DNA of 64,000 bases from assembly GCF_023702675.1 (NCBI RefSeq), contig NZ_CP098478.1, positions 434,001 to 498,000 of the forward strand. The letters run 5' to 3'. The first letter of the stretch is position 1, and each line of letters begins with the position of its first letter. A program made the translations under genes and the position numbers. Under the pieces are notes generated by a model that had not been told where the DNA came from, did not search any database, and worked only from the letters and a program-made list of their open reading frames with translations. Source of the DNA: Acinetobacter sp. C26M. Its GTDB lineage: Bacteria; Pseudomonadota; Gammaproteobacteria; Pseudomonadales; Moraxellaceae. Shown piece after piece: positions 50,623-60,125 of this stretch.

Positions 50623-52215
50623 ATGTTCTTATCAAAGATGAGCTTTTCCAAAAAGCTATTGGCGGTCAGTTTGATGGTGATCTTATCGGGTGGTATGACA
50701 GCCTGTAACGATAATGATAATGATGAAAAAGTAGAAGTACCAAAAACACCAACTGCAAAAAATGTAATTTTCTTTTTAGGCGATGGTATGGGGATTACCA
50801 CCTTAACCGCATCGCGTATTTATTCTGTTGGTGAAGATGGTGATTTGACCATTGATACGCTGCCAGAAACCGCATTTGTTCGTACCTTTTCAGAAGATGG
50901 TCAGGTGACAGACAGTGCACCTTCTATGGCCGCCTATATGACGGGCGTGAAAATGAACAATGAAGTCATTTCTATGCAGACAGGTACCATTGCATCCCCG
51001 CCTAAAGCAGATGGGACCAGTACTTGTGACGATGTTGCAGCGAATAAAGGCAAGAAACCAGCAGAAACATTACTTGAGCTTGCTAAAGCACAAGGCATGG
51101 GTACAGGGCTTGTCACCACAACCCGTATTACCCATGCTACACCAGCAACCACTTATGCGCATGTATGTCATCGTGATGCTGAAAATGACATAGCCGCGCA
51201 GCTTGTTCCTGCAGGTAAAGGTACAGGATGGGGCGCATATAACACTAAATTAAACGATGGTGTGGATGTAGTCTTGGGCGGTGGTTTACGCCAGTTTAAA
51301 CCAACAACTGTGTCAGGCGGTAAGCGTGCCGATGGTCGTGATTTGGTCAAAGAAATGCAAGATCAAGGCTATAGCTTTGTAGCGAATGGTAGTGACTTGA
51401 CCAAAATTGATCCAACCAAGACTAAAAAATTATTGGGCTTATTCAATGCCAGCCATATGAACTATGACCTAGATCGGACCAATAAGAAAATCGATGAGCC
51501 AAGCCTTGCCGATATGACCACCAAGGCGATTGATGTCCTTCAAGCGAAAAACAAAAGCTTCTTCTTGATGGTTGAGGGTGGACGTATTGACCATGCACTG
51601 CATGACACCAATGCGAAACGTGCCTTACAAGACACGGTTGCTTTTGACAACGCGATTAAAGCAGCGATTGATAAAGTCAAAAAAACAGATCCTGAGTTAA
51701 AGAATACACTGATCGTGGTGACTGCTGACCATGACCACACTATGGTCTTGAATGGTTATGCAAAACGTACGGGTAAATATGTGAAAGGTGGTGAGACCAG
51801 TGTCTTGGGTCTAGTGAAAAACTATAACAAAGCTGGCTATGCGACTGATGAAAACGGAACACCATATCCAATTATTGGTTTTGGCACAGGTAAAAAGCGT
51901 TTAGACAATGATCGTATCGAAGCACGTGGTGATTTAAAGGATAACGATAGCTGTAATCCAGTCAAAGTCGCTGCAGGTAAATATACTGATAGCCGTGGAA
52001 CTGATATTGATAAAGAAGGTTGGTGTACTGGTACCGCGGCAGATGATTTCCAACAAGAAGCAGTGGTACAAACCGGTTTTGCGGATAGCGAAACACATGG
52101 CGGTACTGATGTGTTCCTTGGCGCAATCGGGGTCGGCTCAGATAACTTCCATGGCAGTCTCGAAAATATCGAAGTATTTAACTTAGTTCGTAAAGCCATT
52201 GGCCTAGATAAATAA
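50623..52215 (+). CDS. Alkaline phosphatase, PhoA family, predicted lipoprotein
   Basis: The 530-residue protein has a lipoprotein-type signal peptide ending TAC (Cys28), then an Asp/Asn-rich linker. Catalytic features: FLGDGMG (51-57, metal-binding Asp54), the nucleophile Ser98 in TDSAPSMAAYMTG, VEGGRIDHALHD and TADHDHT, with a final SETHGGTD. E. coli PhoA has Asp-Ser-Ala here as well, so zinc/magnesium chemistry should be kept. It releases phosphate from organic esters at the cell surface or periplasm. It is 17 bases upstream of a paralogue and forms an operon with it. Confidence 0.92.
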   Translation: MFLSKMSFSKKLLAVSLMVILSGGMTACNDNDNDEKVEVPKTPTAKNVIFFLGDGMGITTLTASRIYSVGEDGDLTIDTLPETAFVRTFSEDGQVTDSAPSMAAYMTGVKMNNEVISMQTGTIASPPKADGTSTCDDVAANKGKKPAETLLELAKAQGMGTGLVTTTRITHATPATTYAHVCHRDAENDIAAQLVPAGKGTGWGAYNTKLNDGVDVVLGGGLRQFKPTTVSGGKRADGRDLVKEMQDQGYSFVANGSDLTKIDPTKTKKLLGLFNASHMNYDLDRTNKKIDEPSLADMTTKAIDVLQAKNKSFFLMVEGGRIDHALHDTNAKRALQDTVAFDNAIKAAIDKVKKTDPELKNTLIVVTADHDHTMVLNGYAKRTGKYVKGGETSVLGLVKNYNKAGYATDENGTPYPIIGFGTGKKRLDNDRIEARGDLKDNDSCNPVKVAAGKYTDSRGTDIDKEGWCTGTAADDFQQEAVVQTGFADSETHGGTDVFLGAIGVGSDNFHGSLENIEVFNLVRKAIGLDK

Positions 52216-52232
52216 CAACAGACTGGAGAACG

Positions 52233-53774
52233 ATGATGTTAAAACAATTTAAATTAGGTCAGTTTGGTATGAAAGCATCTGCTTTAACTGTTGCATTAGT
52301 CGCGGCAAGTACGGGTGCACAGGCTGAGGGTGAAGCCAAAAATATCATTTTCTTTTTGGGCGATGGTATGGGACCAACCACAGTGACCGCAAGCCGTATT
52401 TATGGTTATGGTGAATCTGGTAAATTAACCATGGACACCTTGCGTCGCACTGTACGCATCAAGACCTACTCAGAAGATGGACAAACCACGGATAGTGCGC
52501 CTTCTATGGCAGCCTATATGACGGGGAAGAAAACCCGTAATGAAGTGATTGGGATGACACCGGGAACGATTGCGGTTGAACCAAGTGCAGGTACTGCATC
52601 AGGTGAAAAAATTGCCGTATCCAATGCCATCAATAATTGCCCAACACCTGGTTCGAGTGTTGCAGCAGGCAGCCCTGCTGTAACGATTCTGGAACTCGCT
52701 AAAGCTAATGGTAAAAAGGTTGGAGCGATTACCACCACAGAATTGACTCATGCAACGCCAGCTGCGACATTCTCTCATGTGTGTAATCGTAATGCACAAT
52801 TTGAGATCGCACGACAGCTTGTTCCGGGTGGTGAGGGTTATAACACCAAGTTAGTCGATGGTGTGGATGTATTAATGGGTGGCGGACGTAATCATTTCAC
52901 GCCTTTTGATGCAGCCAATAATACTAGCGGGCGTATTGATAAACGTAATTTGCTCAATGAATTAAAGGCCAAAAATTATACTGTGGGTGAAACTAAAGCG
53001 GATATGGTCGCGGCCCCATTGAATAAAAAGTATATTGGTCTTTATTCAGCAACATCACATCTTGCCTATGATCTAGATCGTGTGAAAACTGCACCAAACC
53101 AGCCAAGTCTAGCTGAAATGACAGCAAAATCGATTGATTTACTACAGGCACAAGATACAGCGGGCAAAGGCTTTTTCTTGATGGTTGAAGGTGGTCGTAT
53201 TGACCATGCTTTACATGGAACCAATGCCAAACGTGCACTACACGACACTATTGCATTTGATAATGCGATCAAGACGGCCTTGGATAAGATCAAGAAAACG
53301 GATCCTGAGTTAAAGAATACCTTGATCGTGGTGACTGCGGACCATGACCATACTATGACCTTTAACGGTTATACTGCGCGTACAGGAAAAACAACTGAGA
53401 CCAACCCAGGTATATTAGGTTTAAGTTATAGCTATCAAGAAGCCAAAGCGACAGATACGCGTACGCGTGTGTTGGCCGATGGCAAGAAGCATGCACCGAA
53501 TCTTGATGTAAAGGGTAAAACATCGACAACCTTAGTTTTTGGTAATGGTGGTGGACCACGTCCAACATCGCGTATCGATATTACTGACAATGAAGCCGCT
53601 GCAGATGATTACTTGCAACAAGTCGGCGTAAAATTCAGTAAAGTTGGCTCTGAAACGCATGGCGGTGGAGATGTCTTACTATTTGCTGAGGGTGCAGGTT
53701 CACAGGTGTTTAAAGGCACCCGAGACAATACTTGGGTGTTTAGTAAATTGAAAGAAGCATTTGGGTTTAAATAA
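52233..53774 (+). CDS. Alkaline phosphatase, PhoA family, secreted paralogue
   Basis: The 513-residue protein has a Sec signal peptide (ALTVALVAASTGAQAEGE) without a lipobox, so it should be a free periplasmic or exported enzyme. The same active-site parts as in the preceding gene are present: FLGDGMG, nucleophile Ser88 in TDSAPSMAAYMTG, VEGGRIDHALHG, TADHDHT and SETHGGGD. The two proteins are clear paralogues from tandem duplication, now differing in membrane anchoring. A terminator follows at once. Confidence 0.93.
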   Translation: MMLKQFKLGQFGMKASALTVALVAASTGAQAEGEAKNIIFFLGDGMGPTTVTASRIYGYGESGKLTMDTLRRTVRIKTYSEDGQTTDSAPSMAAYMTGKKTRNEVIGMTPGTIAVEPSAGTASGEKIAVSNAINNCPTPGSSVAAGSPAVTILELAKANGKKVGAITTTELTHATPAATFSHVCNRNAQFEIARQLVPGGEGYNTKLVDGVDVLMGGGRNHFTPFDAANNTSGRIDKRNLLNELKAKNYTVGETKADMVAAPLNKKYIGLYSATSHLAYDLDRVKTAPNQPSLAEMTAKSIDLLQAQDTAGKGFFLMVEGGRIDHALHGTNAKRALHDTIAFDNAIKTALDKIKKTDPELKNTLIVVTADHDHTMTFNGYTARTGKTTETNPGILGLSYSYQEAKATDTRTRVLADGKKHAPNLDVKGKTSTTLVFGNGGGPRPTSRIDITDNEAAADDYLQQVGVKFSKVGSETHGGGDVLLFAEGAGSQVFKGTRDNTWVFSKLKEAFGFK

Positions 53775-53804
53775 ACGCTTTATTCAATATTTTCATCATA
53801 TTGC

Positions 53805-53840
53805 AAAAAACCTCAGTCACTATGACTGAGGTTTTTTTTT
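53805..53840 (+). terminator. Terminator of the phosphatase operon
   Basis: AAAAAACCTCAGTCA (53805-53819) pairs with TGACTGAGG (53823-53831) and the following nine T, a 15-bp stem with loop CTA. Confidence 0.93.
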
Positions 53841-53854
53841 ATGCAGGAAATAAC

Positions 53855-54505
53855 ATGCGTCTAGTGATGAGTTCGGTATTGCTCAGTTTGGGAATGACAT
53901 CTTTGCATGCTGCACCGTTATTGAGTGCCAATATTATCCGTGAGTCTCAAAATATCGGTAATGATGGTGTGACCCGTACCAGCGTGTTTCAGGAACGTAT
54001 GTATCGTGATCCTCAGAATATCTGGATTGAGCGTGTGTTACCTAAACATCATCAGCATGGTCATGAAAAAGGTGGGCATAAACATCTAGATTTAGCCGAA
54101 GCAGCTCAGCATTATTTTATTGATCAGAAAAAACAGCCAAAACTCAATTTGGTGCTGATGGAAGATAAAACTGTTGTACATTTACAAGATCCAGATGTGG
54201 ATATGTTGGGTTTAAGCAATTGTTGGCCATGTGTCTATTCGTTACTTGATCCTAAAACCTTAAAAGGGATGAAGATTATTAAAAAGGATACCAATAACAC
54301 TTGGTATGAAACTCAAAATAAGAAGAATAAGATTCGTGTGGAATGGGATAACCGTAACAATATTGCGAAACGCGTTGAAGTGCGTAGTCTCGATGGTTTG
54401 CGTTATGACATCATGAAAGCCAATATTCAACAGATCAATATTGCAGAACCTTGGAAGAAATATAGCAAATTCAGCAGTAAAGATTATTCAGACTTTGGTG
54501 ATTAA
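53855..54505 (+). CDS. Secreted histidine-rich protein, unknown function
   Basis: The 216-residue protein begins MRLVMSSVLLSLGMTSLHAA, a signal peptide; the start was set here because an AGGA site precedes it and the open frame upstream crosses the terminator. Residues 65-77 are a histidine cluster (HHQHGHEKGGHKH) that could bind zinc, and a CWPC motif (in SNCWPCVYS) follows near residue 150. I do not recognise the family. Position after two zinc-dependent phosphatases makes a metal-handling role attractive, but that is inference. Confidence 0.7.
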   Translation: MRLVMSSVLLSLGMTSLHAAPLLSANIIRESQNIGNDGVTRTSVFQERMYRDPQNIWIERVLPKHHQHGHEKGGHKHLDLAEAAQHYFIDQKKQPKLNLVLMEDKTVVHLQDPDVDMLGLSNCWPCVYSLLDPKTLKGMKIIKKDTNNTWYETQNKKNKIRVEWDNRNNIAKRVEVRSLDGLRYDIMKANIQQINIAEPWKKYSKFSSKDYSDFGD

Positions 54506-54687
54506 TTGAATAAAGTTGGATTGATTGAATCGGGCTCCTTTTTAAAGGGGCTTTTTATCATAAAAATAGATTGGCTGGGTGAATACTACCATTTGAATCC
54601 CTGAATAGAATGAGTCTGCTTTTTTATTATTTTATATACGTATGAGCACTAGCTGAATGATTGAATTATGATTGATTGAGATAGAAA

Positions 54688-54710
54688 AATGCCGACATGA
54701 TGTCGGCATT
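54688..54710 (-). terminator. Terminator of phoX
   Basis: AATGCCGACA (54688-54697) pairs perfectly with TGTCGGCATT (54701-54710) around TGA; on the minus strand T-rich sequence follows. Confidence 0.9.
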
Positions 54711-54734
54711 TACTTTTTAAGCTGAACGCTGAAA

Positions 54735-56720
54735 TTACGCTTTTTTCTCAATCGATGGTCCGACTGGATCAGCGGTGATATAGCCGACACTAGCACTATA
54801 ACCACCATTGTAGTTGGCTAATACTTTTGCTTTTAATTCAGCTGAAAGGCTTGAGCTATCACCCGCATGTTGGAAGTTGCTCATGATATAGGTCCAGCCA
54901 TTCACTGAGTCAACCGCATGTAGACCAGTAGATTCTGCACCTGCTGGTGTAGACAGAATTCGGTCTAAAGACTTGGTCTCCACGTTATAAGCCCAAAGGA
55001 AGTTATTGGTATGGTTACCACTATCTTCACCAATGAACAAAGTACGTAGAGTTTCAGAGAATTTTAAATTGTCTGGGCTTGCAATGTTGTTTGGATCAGC
55101 CGTATTGCCCAAGCTATCTACAGGAATGTCCTTGCCCATGAGAACCATATGGCTTTGGTAAGGCGTCCACTCACTATTGATCACATTGTTTAGGTGGTCA
55201 ACTTGGCTGCCTTTCAGGTCATGTGCAAGTACACCGCCTGCTTTCAATGTGCTCTTGAATTTAACATTGTGTGCAGCAACCCAACCTGATTTACCTTCGA
55301 TCATCGAATCTTGGATATTGGCAAGTGCAGAATAAGCAACCTTATCCTTAATATTAACGGTGGTTCCTTCCATCTTGGTGAATGCCATACTACCGCCTTT
55401 AAGGGCTGCATAACGGTGCGTTTCGAGGAAGGCAGCAGCTAATTCGATTTCTGCTTTGCTGAAACCATTATTGGCTTCTTTTAACTTGATCCAGAGTGTT
55501 TTCTTATCCAATACAATCTGCGTATAACCCGTTAAGTCTGCAGGTGCGGTGGTTAAGCTCTCCATAATGTTTTCAGCTTTAATGCCGCGAACATTGACTA
55601 AGTCTTCAATGGTTTTACTGTCGGTATGACCCAGTTTGATCCATTTAATTGGTGCTGTAGAAGTTTCATTCAACTCAGCAGTGTACTTGGCAACGTATAG
55701 CGTTCCTGCAGATAAATCTTTTTCCTTATCTGCAACAAACATAAAGAAACCGCCGTTGGTATAGTCATCACCCATGATCACGCTACGGTTGTCTGGCATG
55801 ACTTGAATTAGCTCATGTGAAATACGGCCTAAGCAGTAGTGCTTAACTGCAGTACCACGACCTTTACCATCTAGAATGATTTCTGGTAAATGACCATAGT
55901 TATAGACATTGGCCGTATTTTCATTGCCATATAGATTTTTACTGTAGGCTCTTAATGTTGCTAAGGTACTACCGATTTGATCAAAGGCATCTGGTTCATA
56001 TTCTTCACTTGAAAGGTGCGTATTCCAAGGTGAAAGACTGGCACCACAGGTAATCCATAGGCCATGAACTTTAGACATGTCGACATTGAAGTATTTTTTC
56101 AATGCAAGATGTCCAGTTTTTTGATCTTGGTCTAAGGTCAATACTGCAATAGGAGATGGCAACTGACCATACATACTTTGTTTGGCCAAGTTTTGTGTGG
56201 TGTACTCAAACTGAACCACATGGAAGACTGGGTTGTTGACGCCATCAACTTTTGCATCTTTGAGATGAATCATTGAAGAGCCATCTGGACAGTCAGAGAA
56301 GAATTGACGTTCTTGACCTGCAACCGATGTATCTCTGATTGCTTTGTTATTAATGTCGTAATAGCTACCTGCAATAATTTTTCCGCCGTTGATATTGTCA
56401 ACTTCCATACCCGTGCGGAAAAATTCTTGATAACCTAATTTATATTCGGTTGTAGTATTGTCTTCCCAAGTCACTGTTAAACTTGATTTGACTGAAGTGG
56501 TGGCCATTTCTGCTGTGGTGGTTGGTGCCGCCATTGGCGTAAATTTGGCATTTTTAAATTTAACCAATTTTGCAGGTGGTGTAACAACGTTATTATCGTT
56601 GTCATCATTGCAACCAGTTAAAGCTGCTGCTGTGCCCATTGCCCCGAGTGGTAAAAACGGAACACCCGCGAACCATTTTAAAATATCACGACGACTTGGC
56701 TGATTGGTATTGGCTGTCAT
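54735..56720 (-). CDS. phoX: PhoX-family alkaline phosphatase, Tat-exported
   Basis: The protein is 661 residues, beginning MTANTNQPSRRDILKWFAGV, which holds the twin-arginine motif SRRDILK. A Cys follows in LTGCNDD, so it may also be lipid-modified. The rest has the PhoX/DUF839 pattern, with segments such as CGASLSPWNTHLSSEEYEPD near 240-260, ALKGGSMAFTKMEG and FIGEDSGNHTNNFLWAYNV. PhoX enzymes use calcium and iron. An in-frame extension to 56819 is rejected because it runs through the Pho-box repeats. The tatABC operon lies directly upstream, which matches the export need. Confidence 0.88.
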   Translation of the reverse strand: MTANTNQPSRRDILKWFAGVPFLPLGAMGTAAALTGCNDDNDNNVVTPPAKLVKFKNAKFTPMAAPTTTAEMATTSVKSSLTVTWEDNTTTEYKLGYQEFFRTGMEVDNINGGKIIAGSYYDINNKAIRDTSVAGQERQFFSDCPDGSSMIHLKDAKVDGVNNPVFHVVQFEYTTQNLAKQSMYGQLPSPIAVLTLDQDQKTGHLALKKYFNVDMSKVHGLWITCGASLSPWNTHLSSEEYEPDAFDQIGSTLATLRAYSKNLYGNENTANVYNYGHLPEIILDGKGRGTAVKHYCLGRISHELIQVMPDNRSVIMGDDYTNGGFFMFVADKEKDLSAGTLYVAKYTAELNETSTAPIKWIKLGHTDSKTIEDLVNVRGIKAENIMESLTTAPADLTGYTQIVLDKKTLWIKLKEANNGFSKAEIELAAAFLETHRYAALKGGSMAFTKMEGTTVNIKDKVAYSALANIQDSMIEGKSGWVAAHNVKFKSTLKAGGVLAHDLKGSQVDHLNNVINSEWTPYQSHMVLMGKDIPVDSLGNTADPNNIASPDNLKFSETLRTLFIGEDSGNHTNNFLWAYNVETKSLDRILSTPAGAESTGLHAVDSVNGWTYIMSNFQHAGDSSSLSAELKAKVLANYNGGYSASVGYITADPVGPSIEKKA

Positions 56721-56780
56721 AGTAAATCCGTATATGTAATATATGGTAAATAAATCCTGATCGATTCTATGAAGCGTAGA

Positions 56781-56813
56781 TGACAGTTTTCTGACAGTTT
56801 GAAGGCAGTTTAA
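56781..56813 (-). promoter_or_regulatory. Pho box upstream of phoX
   Basis: TGACAG occurs at 56781-56786 and 56792-56797 and as AGGCAG at 56803-56808, three 11-base direct repeats. On the minus strand this reads CTGTCA-N5-CTGTCA, a close match to the PhoB consensus. It lies 60-90 bases before the ATG. Confidence 0.8.
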
Positions 56814-56862
56814 AGACAATTATTATTTTATAACTGATTAATAAATATAGGGTTGTAATAAA

Positions 56863-56890
56863 AAATCCCCGATCAATTTCGGGGGTTTAT
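56863..56890 (-). terminator. Terminator of the tat operon
   Basis: AATCCCCGA (56864-56872) pairs with TCGGGGGTT (56879-56887) and on the minus strand is followed by a T-run. It lies just after tatC and before the phoX promoter. Confidence 0.88.
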
Positions 56891-56902
56891 CAACTATTTA
56901 AG

Positions 56903-57667
56903 TTAAGTAGATGCTTTTCTTTTTTCTAGTATTTTTCCAAACAATAAACCCAATTCAAATAGCATCCACATCGGAACTGCCAACATGATCATGGATAAGG
57001 CATCGGGTGGCGTCACAAACATCGCTACAAAAAAACATCCCACCACGATAAAGCGACGCTTGTCGATCAATGTTTGGGTGCTGACCACGCCAATTAAAAT
57101 CAAAACTAAAGTAATAATTGGAATTTCAAAGGTAAAACCAAATACTAAGAAAAGTTTTAGACAGAAGCTTAAATAACTGTTGATGTCTGTCATTGGTGCA
57201 ACCGTTTCAGGTGAAACGCTGATAAAGAAATGCAAAATCGCAGGCAAGGTAATGAAATAAGCAAAAGCTACGCCTAAATAAAACAGCACAATACTGCCTA
57301 ATAAGAGGGGGATGGCCAAATGGCGTTCTTTTTCATACAGTGCTGGTTTGATAAATGACCAGATCTGATAAATGATATATGGCATTGCCAACATAAACGC
57401 GACAAATAAATTTAGCTTAAACGGTGCCATGAATGTTGCAGTGACATCGGTTGCAATCATGGTTGAGGTTGTAGGTAGCTGTTGTCTTAATGGTTCAGAG
57501 AGCCATTGATAAGTAGTGTTTCTAAAGGGTAATAAGCAGAAGAAAAGAAAAATCGTTACCCCAACAATCTTAAATAGATATTGGCGCAGCACAATCAAAT
57601 GCTGCATCACAGGCATTTGTTGTAAGGATTCCTCAGTACTGACTGAAGTCGATGGTAATTGGCTCAT
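56903..57667 (-). CDS. tatC: Sec-independent protein translocase subunit TatC
   Basis: TatC is 254 residues with six membrane segments. The N-terminal cytoplasmic segment before TM1 (MQHLIVLRQYLFK) corresponds to the conserved H-L-x-E-L-R-x-R region, though the Glu and Leu differ here (HLIVLRQYL). The conserved loop FLFVFGFTFEIPI-type segment is present as KLFLVFGFTFEIPIITLVLI. TatC binds the twin-arginine signal. It overlaps tatB by four bases. Confidence 0.93.
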   Translation of the reverse strand: MSQLPSTSVSTEESLQQMPVMQHLIVLRQYLFKIVGVTIFLFFCLLPFRNTTYQWLSEPLRQQLPTTSTMIATDVTATFMAPFKLNLFVAFMLAMPYIIYQIWSFIKPALYEKERHLAIPLLLGSIVLFYLGVAFAYFITLPAILHFFISVSPETVAPMTDINSYLSFCLKLFLVFGFTFEIPIITLVLILIGVVSTQTLIDKRRFIVVGCFFVAMFVTPPDALSMIMLAVPMWMLFELGLLFGKILEKRKAST

Positions 57668-58104
57668 ACGGCAATCTTTAATTCTGTATCAAACTGTTGA
57701 GTTGATAGGTTTGGCTCAACGTTGAAAGGTAACTGCTTTTGATATTCAAGACTGAAAGGAATGATCGCTTGCTGAGAAAAAAAGTTATAAGTGATTGGAG
57801 CTTTGCTCTCAGATTGTTCTGCTTCAACTTCAGAAGGCGTTTGTGTATTTTTAAGCGCGTCTAGCTGTTGTTGCATCCTGCGTTCAAGTTCAGTGATTTT
57901 ATCAATTTCTTTTTGCATTTCTTCGCGGAACTCAGAAAGGCGTAATTCTCGATCAATTTCGTTCTGAATGTTGTTGATAAACTTTTTAATTTTTCCATAC
58001 CATTTCGCTACGAACCGTGCAGCTTCTGGCAATTTATCAGGACCGAGTACCAACAATGCAATCACAGCAAAGCAAAAGATTTCGGTCATTCCCAAATTCA
58101 GCAT
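57664..58104 (-). CDS. tatB: Sec-independent protein translocase subunit TatB
   Basis: TatB is 146 residues: one N-terminal membrane helix (TEIFCFAVIALLVLGPDKLP), an amphipathic helix, a charged coiled part (EEMQKEIDKITELERRMQQQ) and a C-terminal tail. It pairs with TatC in signal recognition. It stands 12 bases downstream of tatA. Confidence 0.92.
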   Translation of the reverse strand: MLNLGMTEIFCFAVIALLVLGPDKLPEAARFVAKWYGKIKKFINNIQNEIDRELRLSEFREEMQKEIDKITELERRMQQQLDALKNTQTPSEVEAEQSESKAPITYNFFSQQAIIPFSLEYQKQLPFNVEPNLSTQQFDTELKIAV

Positions 58105-58116
58105 AATCGTGCTCGC

Positions 58117-58335
58117 TTAGCTTTTTACTGAGCTTTCAGTATTTTTAACTTGAGCATCAATGGTGCGAGGTTCATTTAAAGGTGCTGCTGTTTCTTCTTC
58201 TTTCATCGATTTTTTGAAGTCTTTGACTGCACCACCGACATCTTTACCTAAGTTTTTAAGTTTAGATGTACCAAAAAGTAGAATCACCACAATTGCAAAA
58301 ATCAGTACATGCCAAATTGATAAACCAGCCATCAT
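58117..58335 (-). CDS. tatA: Sec-independent protein translocase subunit TatA
   Basis: TatA is 72 residues from [20 protein letters not shown]: a short membrane helix, the FG hinge ([19 protein letters not shown]), an amphipathic helix and an acidic tail. It polymerises to open the Tat channel. The start was set after a GGAAT site; an upstream in-frame extension to 58383 lacks one. Confidence 0.93.
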   Translation of the reverse strand: MMAGLSIWHVLIFAIVVILLFGTSKLKNLGKDVGGAVKDFKKSMKEEETAAPLNEPRTIDAQVKNTESSVKS

Positions 58336-58484
58336 TCTATTCCTATAAAACTTTGGATATATCTCAACAGCTTGGCATGACAAAGATGTGACACTTATAT
58401 TGCAGTTTTAAGACAGTGCATTTACCCAACGGTAAATAGTGCTAGCATAAGCAGCATATCAAGACATGATAAAAATAGATCGAC

Positions 58485-59372
58485 ATGACCTTTATTCTCC
58501 CCACCAGTGCTTTTATTTTCGGGCTGTTGCTTGCTCAATTCAAAGTCGCGGAACAGGCAAAGAAAATCTTATCCTCCTTATTGGCACGCTTATTTATTCC
58601 TGTGGTGATCATCTACAACATGGTGTTTTATCAGGCGGGTAGCTTTGCATTGATGGGATTTAGTTTCATTACATCGATTCTTCTATTCTATTGTTTTTTC
58701 CACTTTTCAAAGGATCGCTTACAAGCGCTTTGTATGAGTTATAGCAATATTGGTTGGTTAGGTTTTCCATTTGCCATCGCCTTATTTGGGGAGCAGGTCA
58801 GTGGTGCCGTGATCGCGCTATATATCGGTGGCTCACTGTTTGGCAACATTTGGGCGGTTGCTGCGGTTTCAGAAGGACCGACTAATTACGTTGCAACACT
58901 GCATAAAGTTCTTAAGTCACCTCCAGTCTTGGCTTTGTTTGCAGCCTTAATTCTATGGTTATTGGGGGCTCATCATTTGCAGGGCAATTTTATTCTAGAG
59001 GGGCTGTATGATATTGCCAAATTTGGGATGAGCTTTGCGGGGATGTGTATTTTAGGGATGTGGCTGAGACATACTAGGGTACATTTTGTTGATTTGTGGC
59101 TGAGTGCACGAACCTTAATGTTCAAACTATTGTGTGGTGTAGTGATCTGTACGTTGACCTATTATTTTTTTGCGATTCCGCAAATTGAATCATTGCTTCC
59201 TGTGCTGTTTTTCTTATTTTGTTTGCCACCTGCCGCCAATATTGTTGCTTTGGAAACACATTATCAAGGTACGGGTGTTTCAGCCCGCTATATTGCTGCG
59301 GGAACCATCGTGAGCTGTTTGGTGATTATGATCTATGGTCTAGTGCTGCATATAAAAAATGCCCTCATCTAG
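58485..59372 (+). CDS. AEC-family transporter (auxin efflux carrier type)
   Basis: The 295-residue protein has about ten membrane segments, with the AEC pattern of small-residue turns at SYSNIGWLGFPFAIALFGEQ and LFCLPPAANIVALETHYQGT. These carriers often move malate or other dicarboxylates, but the substrate is not visible. It is divergent from the tat operon and ends in a bidirectional terminator. Confidence 0.85.
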   Translation: MTFILPTSAFIFGLLLAQFKVAEQAKKILSSLLARLFIPVVIIYNMVFYQAGSFALMGFSFITSILLFYCFFHFSKDRLQALCMSYSNIGWLGFPFAIALFGEQVSGAVIALYIGGSLFGNIWAVAAVSEGPTNYVATLHKVLKSPPVLALFAALILWLLGAHHLQGNFILEGLYDIAKFGMSFAGMCILGMWLRHTRVHFVDLWLSARTLMFKLLCGVVICTLTYYFFAIPQIESLLPVLFFLFCLPPAANIVALETHYQGTGVSARYIAAGTIVSCLVIMIYGLVLHIKNALI

Positions 59373-59383
59373 GAGGGCATTTT
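59356..59383. terminator. Bidirectional terminator between AEC gene and rdgB
   Basis: AAAATGCCCTC (59356-59366) pairs perfectly with GAGGGCATTTT (59373-59383) between two convergent genes; the left arm overlaps the end of the AEC gene. Confidence 0.9.
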
Positions 59384-59388
59384 GTGTT

Positions 59389-60012
59389 TTAAACCAAACT
59401 GGCTTTAAACAGCTGCATTGCTTGACCGCGATGGCTAATTTTATTTTTATCAGCTTTGCTCAGTTCAGCACTCGAAACATTGAGTTCAGGCAGCCAGAAT
59501 AAAGGGTCATAACCGAAACCATTTTCACCACGAGCAGCTTCTAAAATCTCACCATTCCAGATACCTTGGAAAATTTGTGGCAGTGGATCTTCGGCATGCG
59601 TGACCAGTGCTAATACGCAGACAAACATCCCTTCAATGGCTTCACCTTCTTTACGCAAAGGTGCAAGATCAGCCAACAATTTCTGATTGTTGGCAGCATC
59701 ATTACCATGCTCGCCAGCATAACGCGCTGAGTAGATGCCAGGCGCACCACCTAAAATAGGTACACAAAGTCCAGAGTCATCTGCTAACGCAGGTTTACCT
59801 GAAAGCTTAGAGGCATGGCGTGCTTTGATAATGGCATTTTCAACAAAGCTGAGACCGTCTTCAATCGCATCTTCAATATCGAGTTTGCCTTGAGGAATGA
59901 TCTCGACAGGAAGATTAAGTTGTTGAAAGAGATGTTCAAATTCGACTACTTTGCCTTTGTTGTTACTTGCAAGCACAAGGTTGCCTTGGCTGAGCCATGA
60001 TTGGGTAGACAT
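59389..60012 (-). CDS. rdgB: XTP/dITP diphosphatase (RdgB/HAM1 family)
   Basis: The 207-residue protein has the SNNKGKVVEFEHLF nucleotide-binding N-terminus, the catalytic DDSGLCVPILGGAPGIYSAR (residues ~78-97) and the FGYDPLFWLPE segment. It hydrolyses non-canonical purine triphosphates to monophosphates and so keeps the nucleotide pool clean. It is transcribed toward the AEC gene. Confidence 0.95.
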   Translation of the reverse strand: MSTQSWLSQGNLVLASNNKGKVVEFEHLFQQLNLPVEIIPQGKLDIEDAIEDGLSFVENAIIKARHASKLSGKPALADDSGLCVPILGGAPGIYSARYAGEHGNDAANNQKLLADLAPLRKEGEAIEGMFVCVLALVTHAEDPLPQIFQGIWNGEILEAARGENGFGYDPLFWLPELNVSSAELSKADKNKISHRGQAMQLFKASLV

Positions 60013-60125
60013 ATCAGTTTCAGATTAGTTTAGATTGAGTGGAATTTTAGGGTGTTTTTATGGAATAGGGTAGTGTTGAATTATCGCATTCTAAAAGTTA
60101 AGAGGAATTGCTTTTTTCCATATCT

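Noticed and set aside
56721-56819. N-terminal extension of PhoX
   Set aside because: It passes through the three 11-base Pho-box repeats and would bury the twin-arginine signal 33 residues from the N-terminus.
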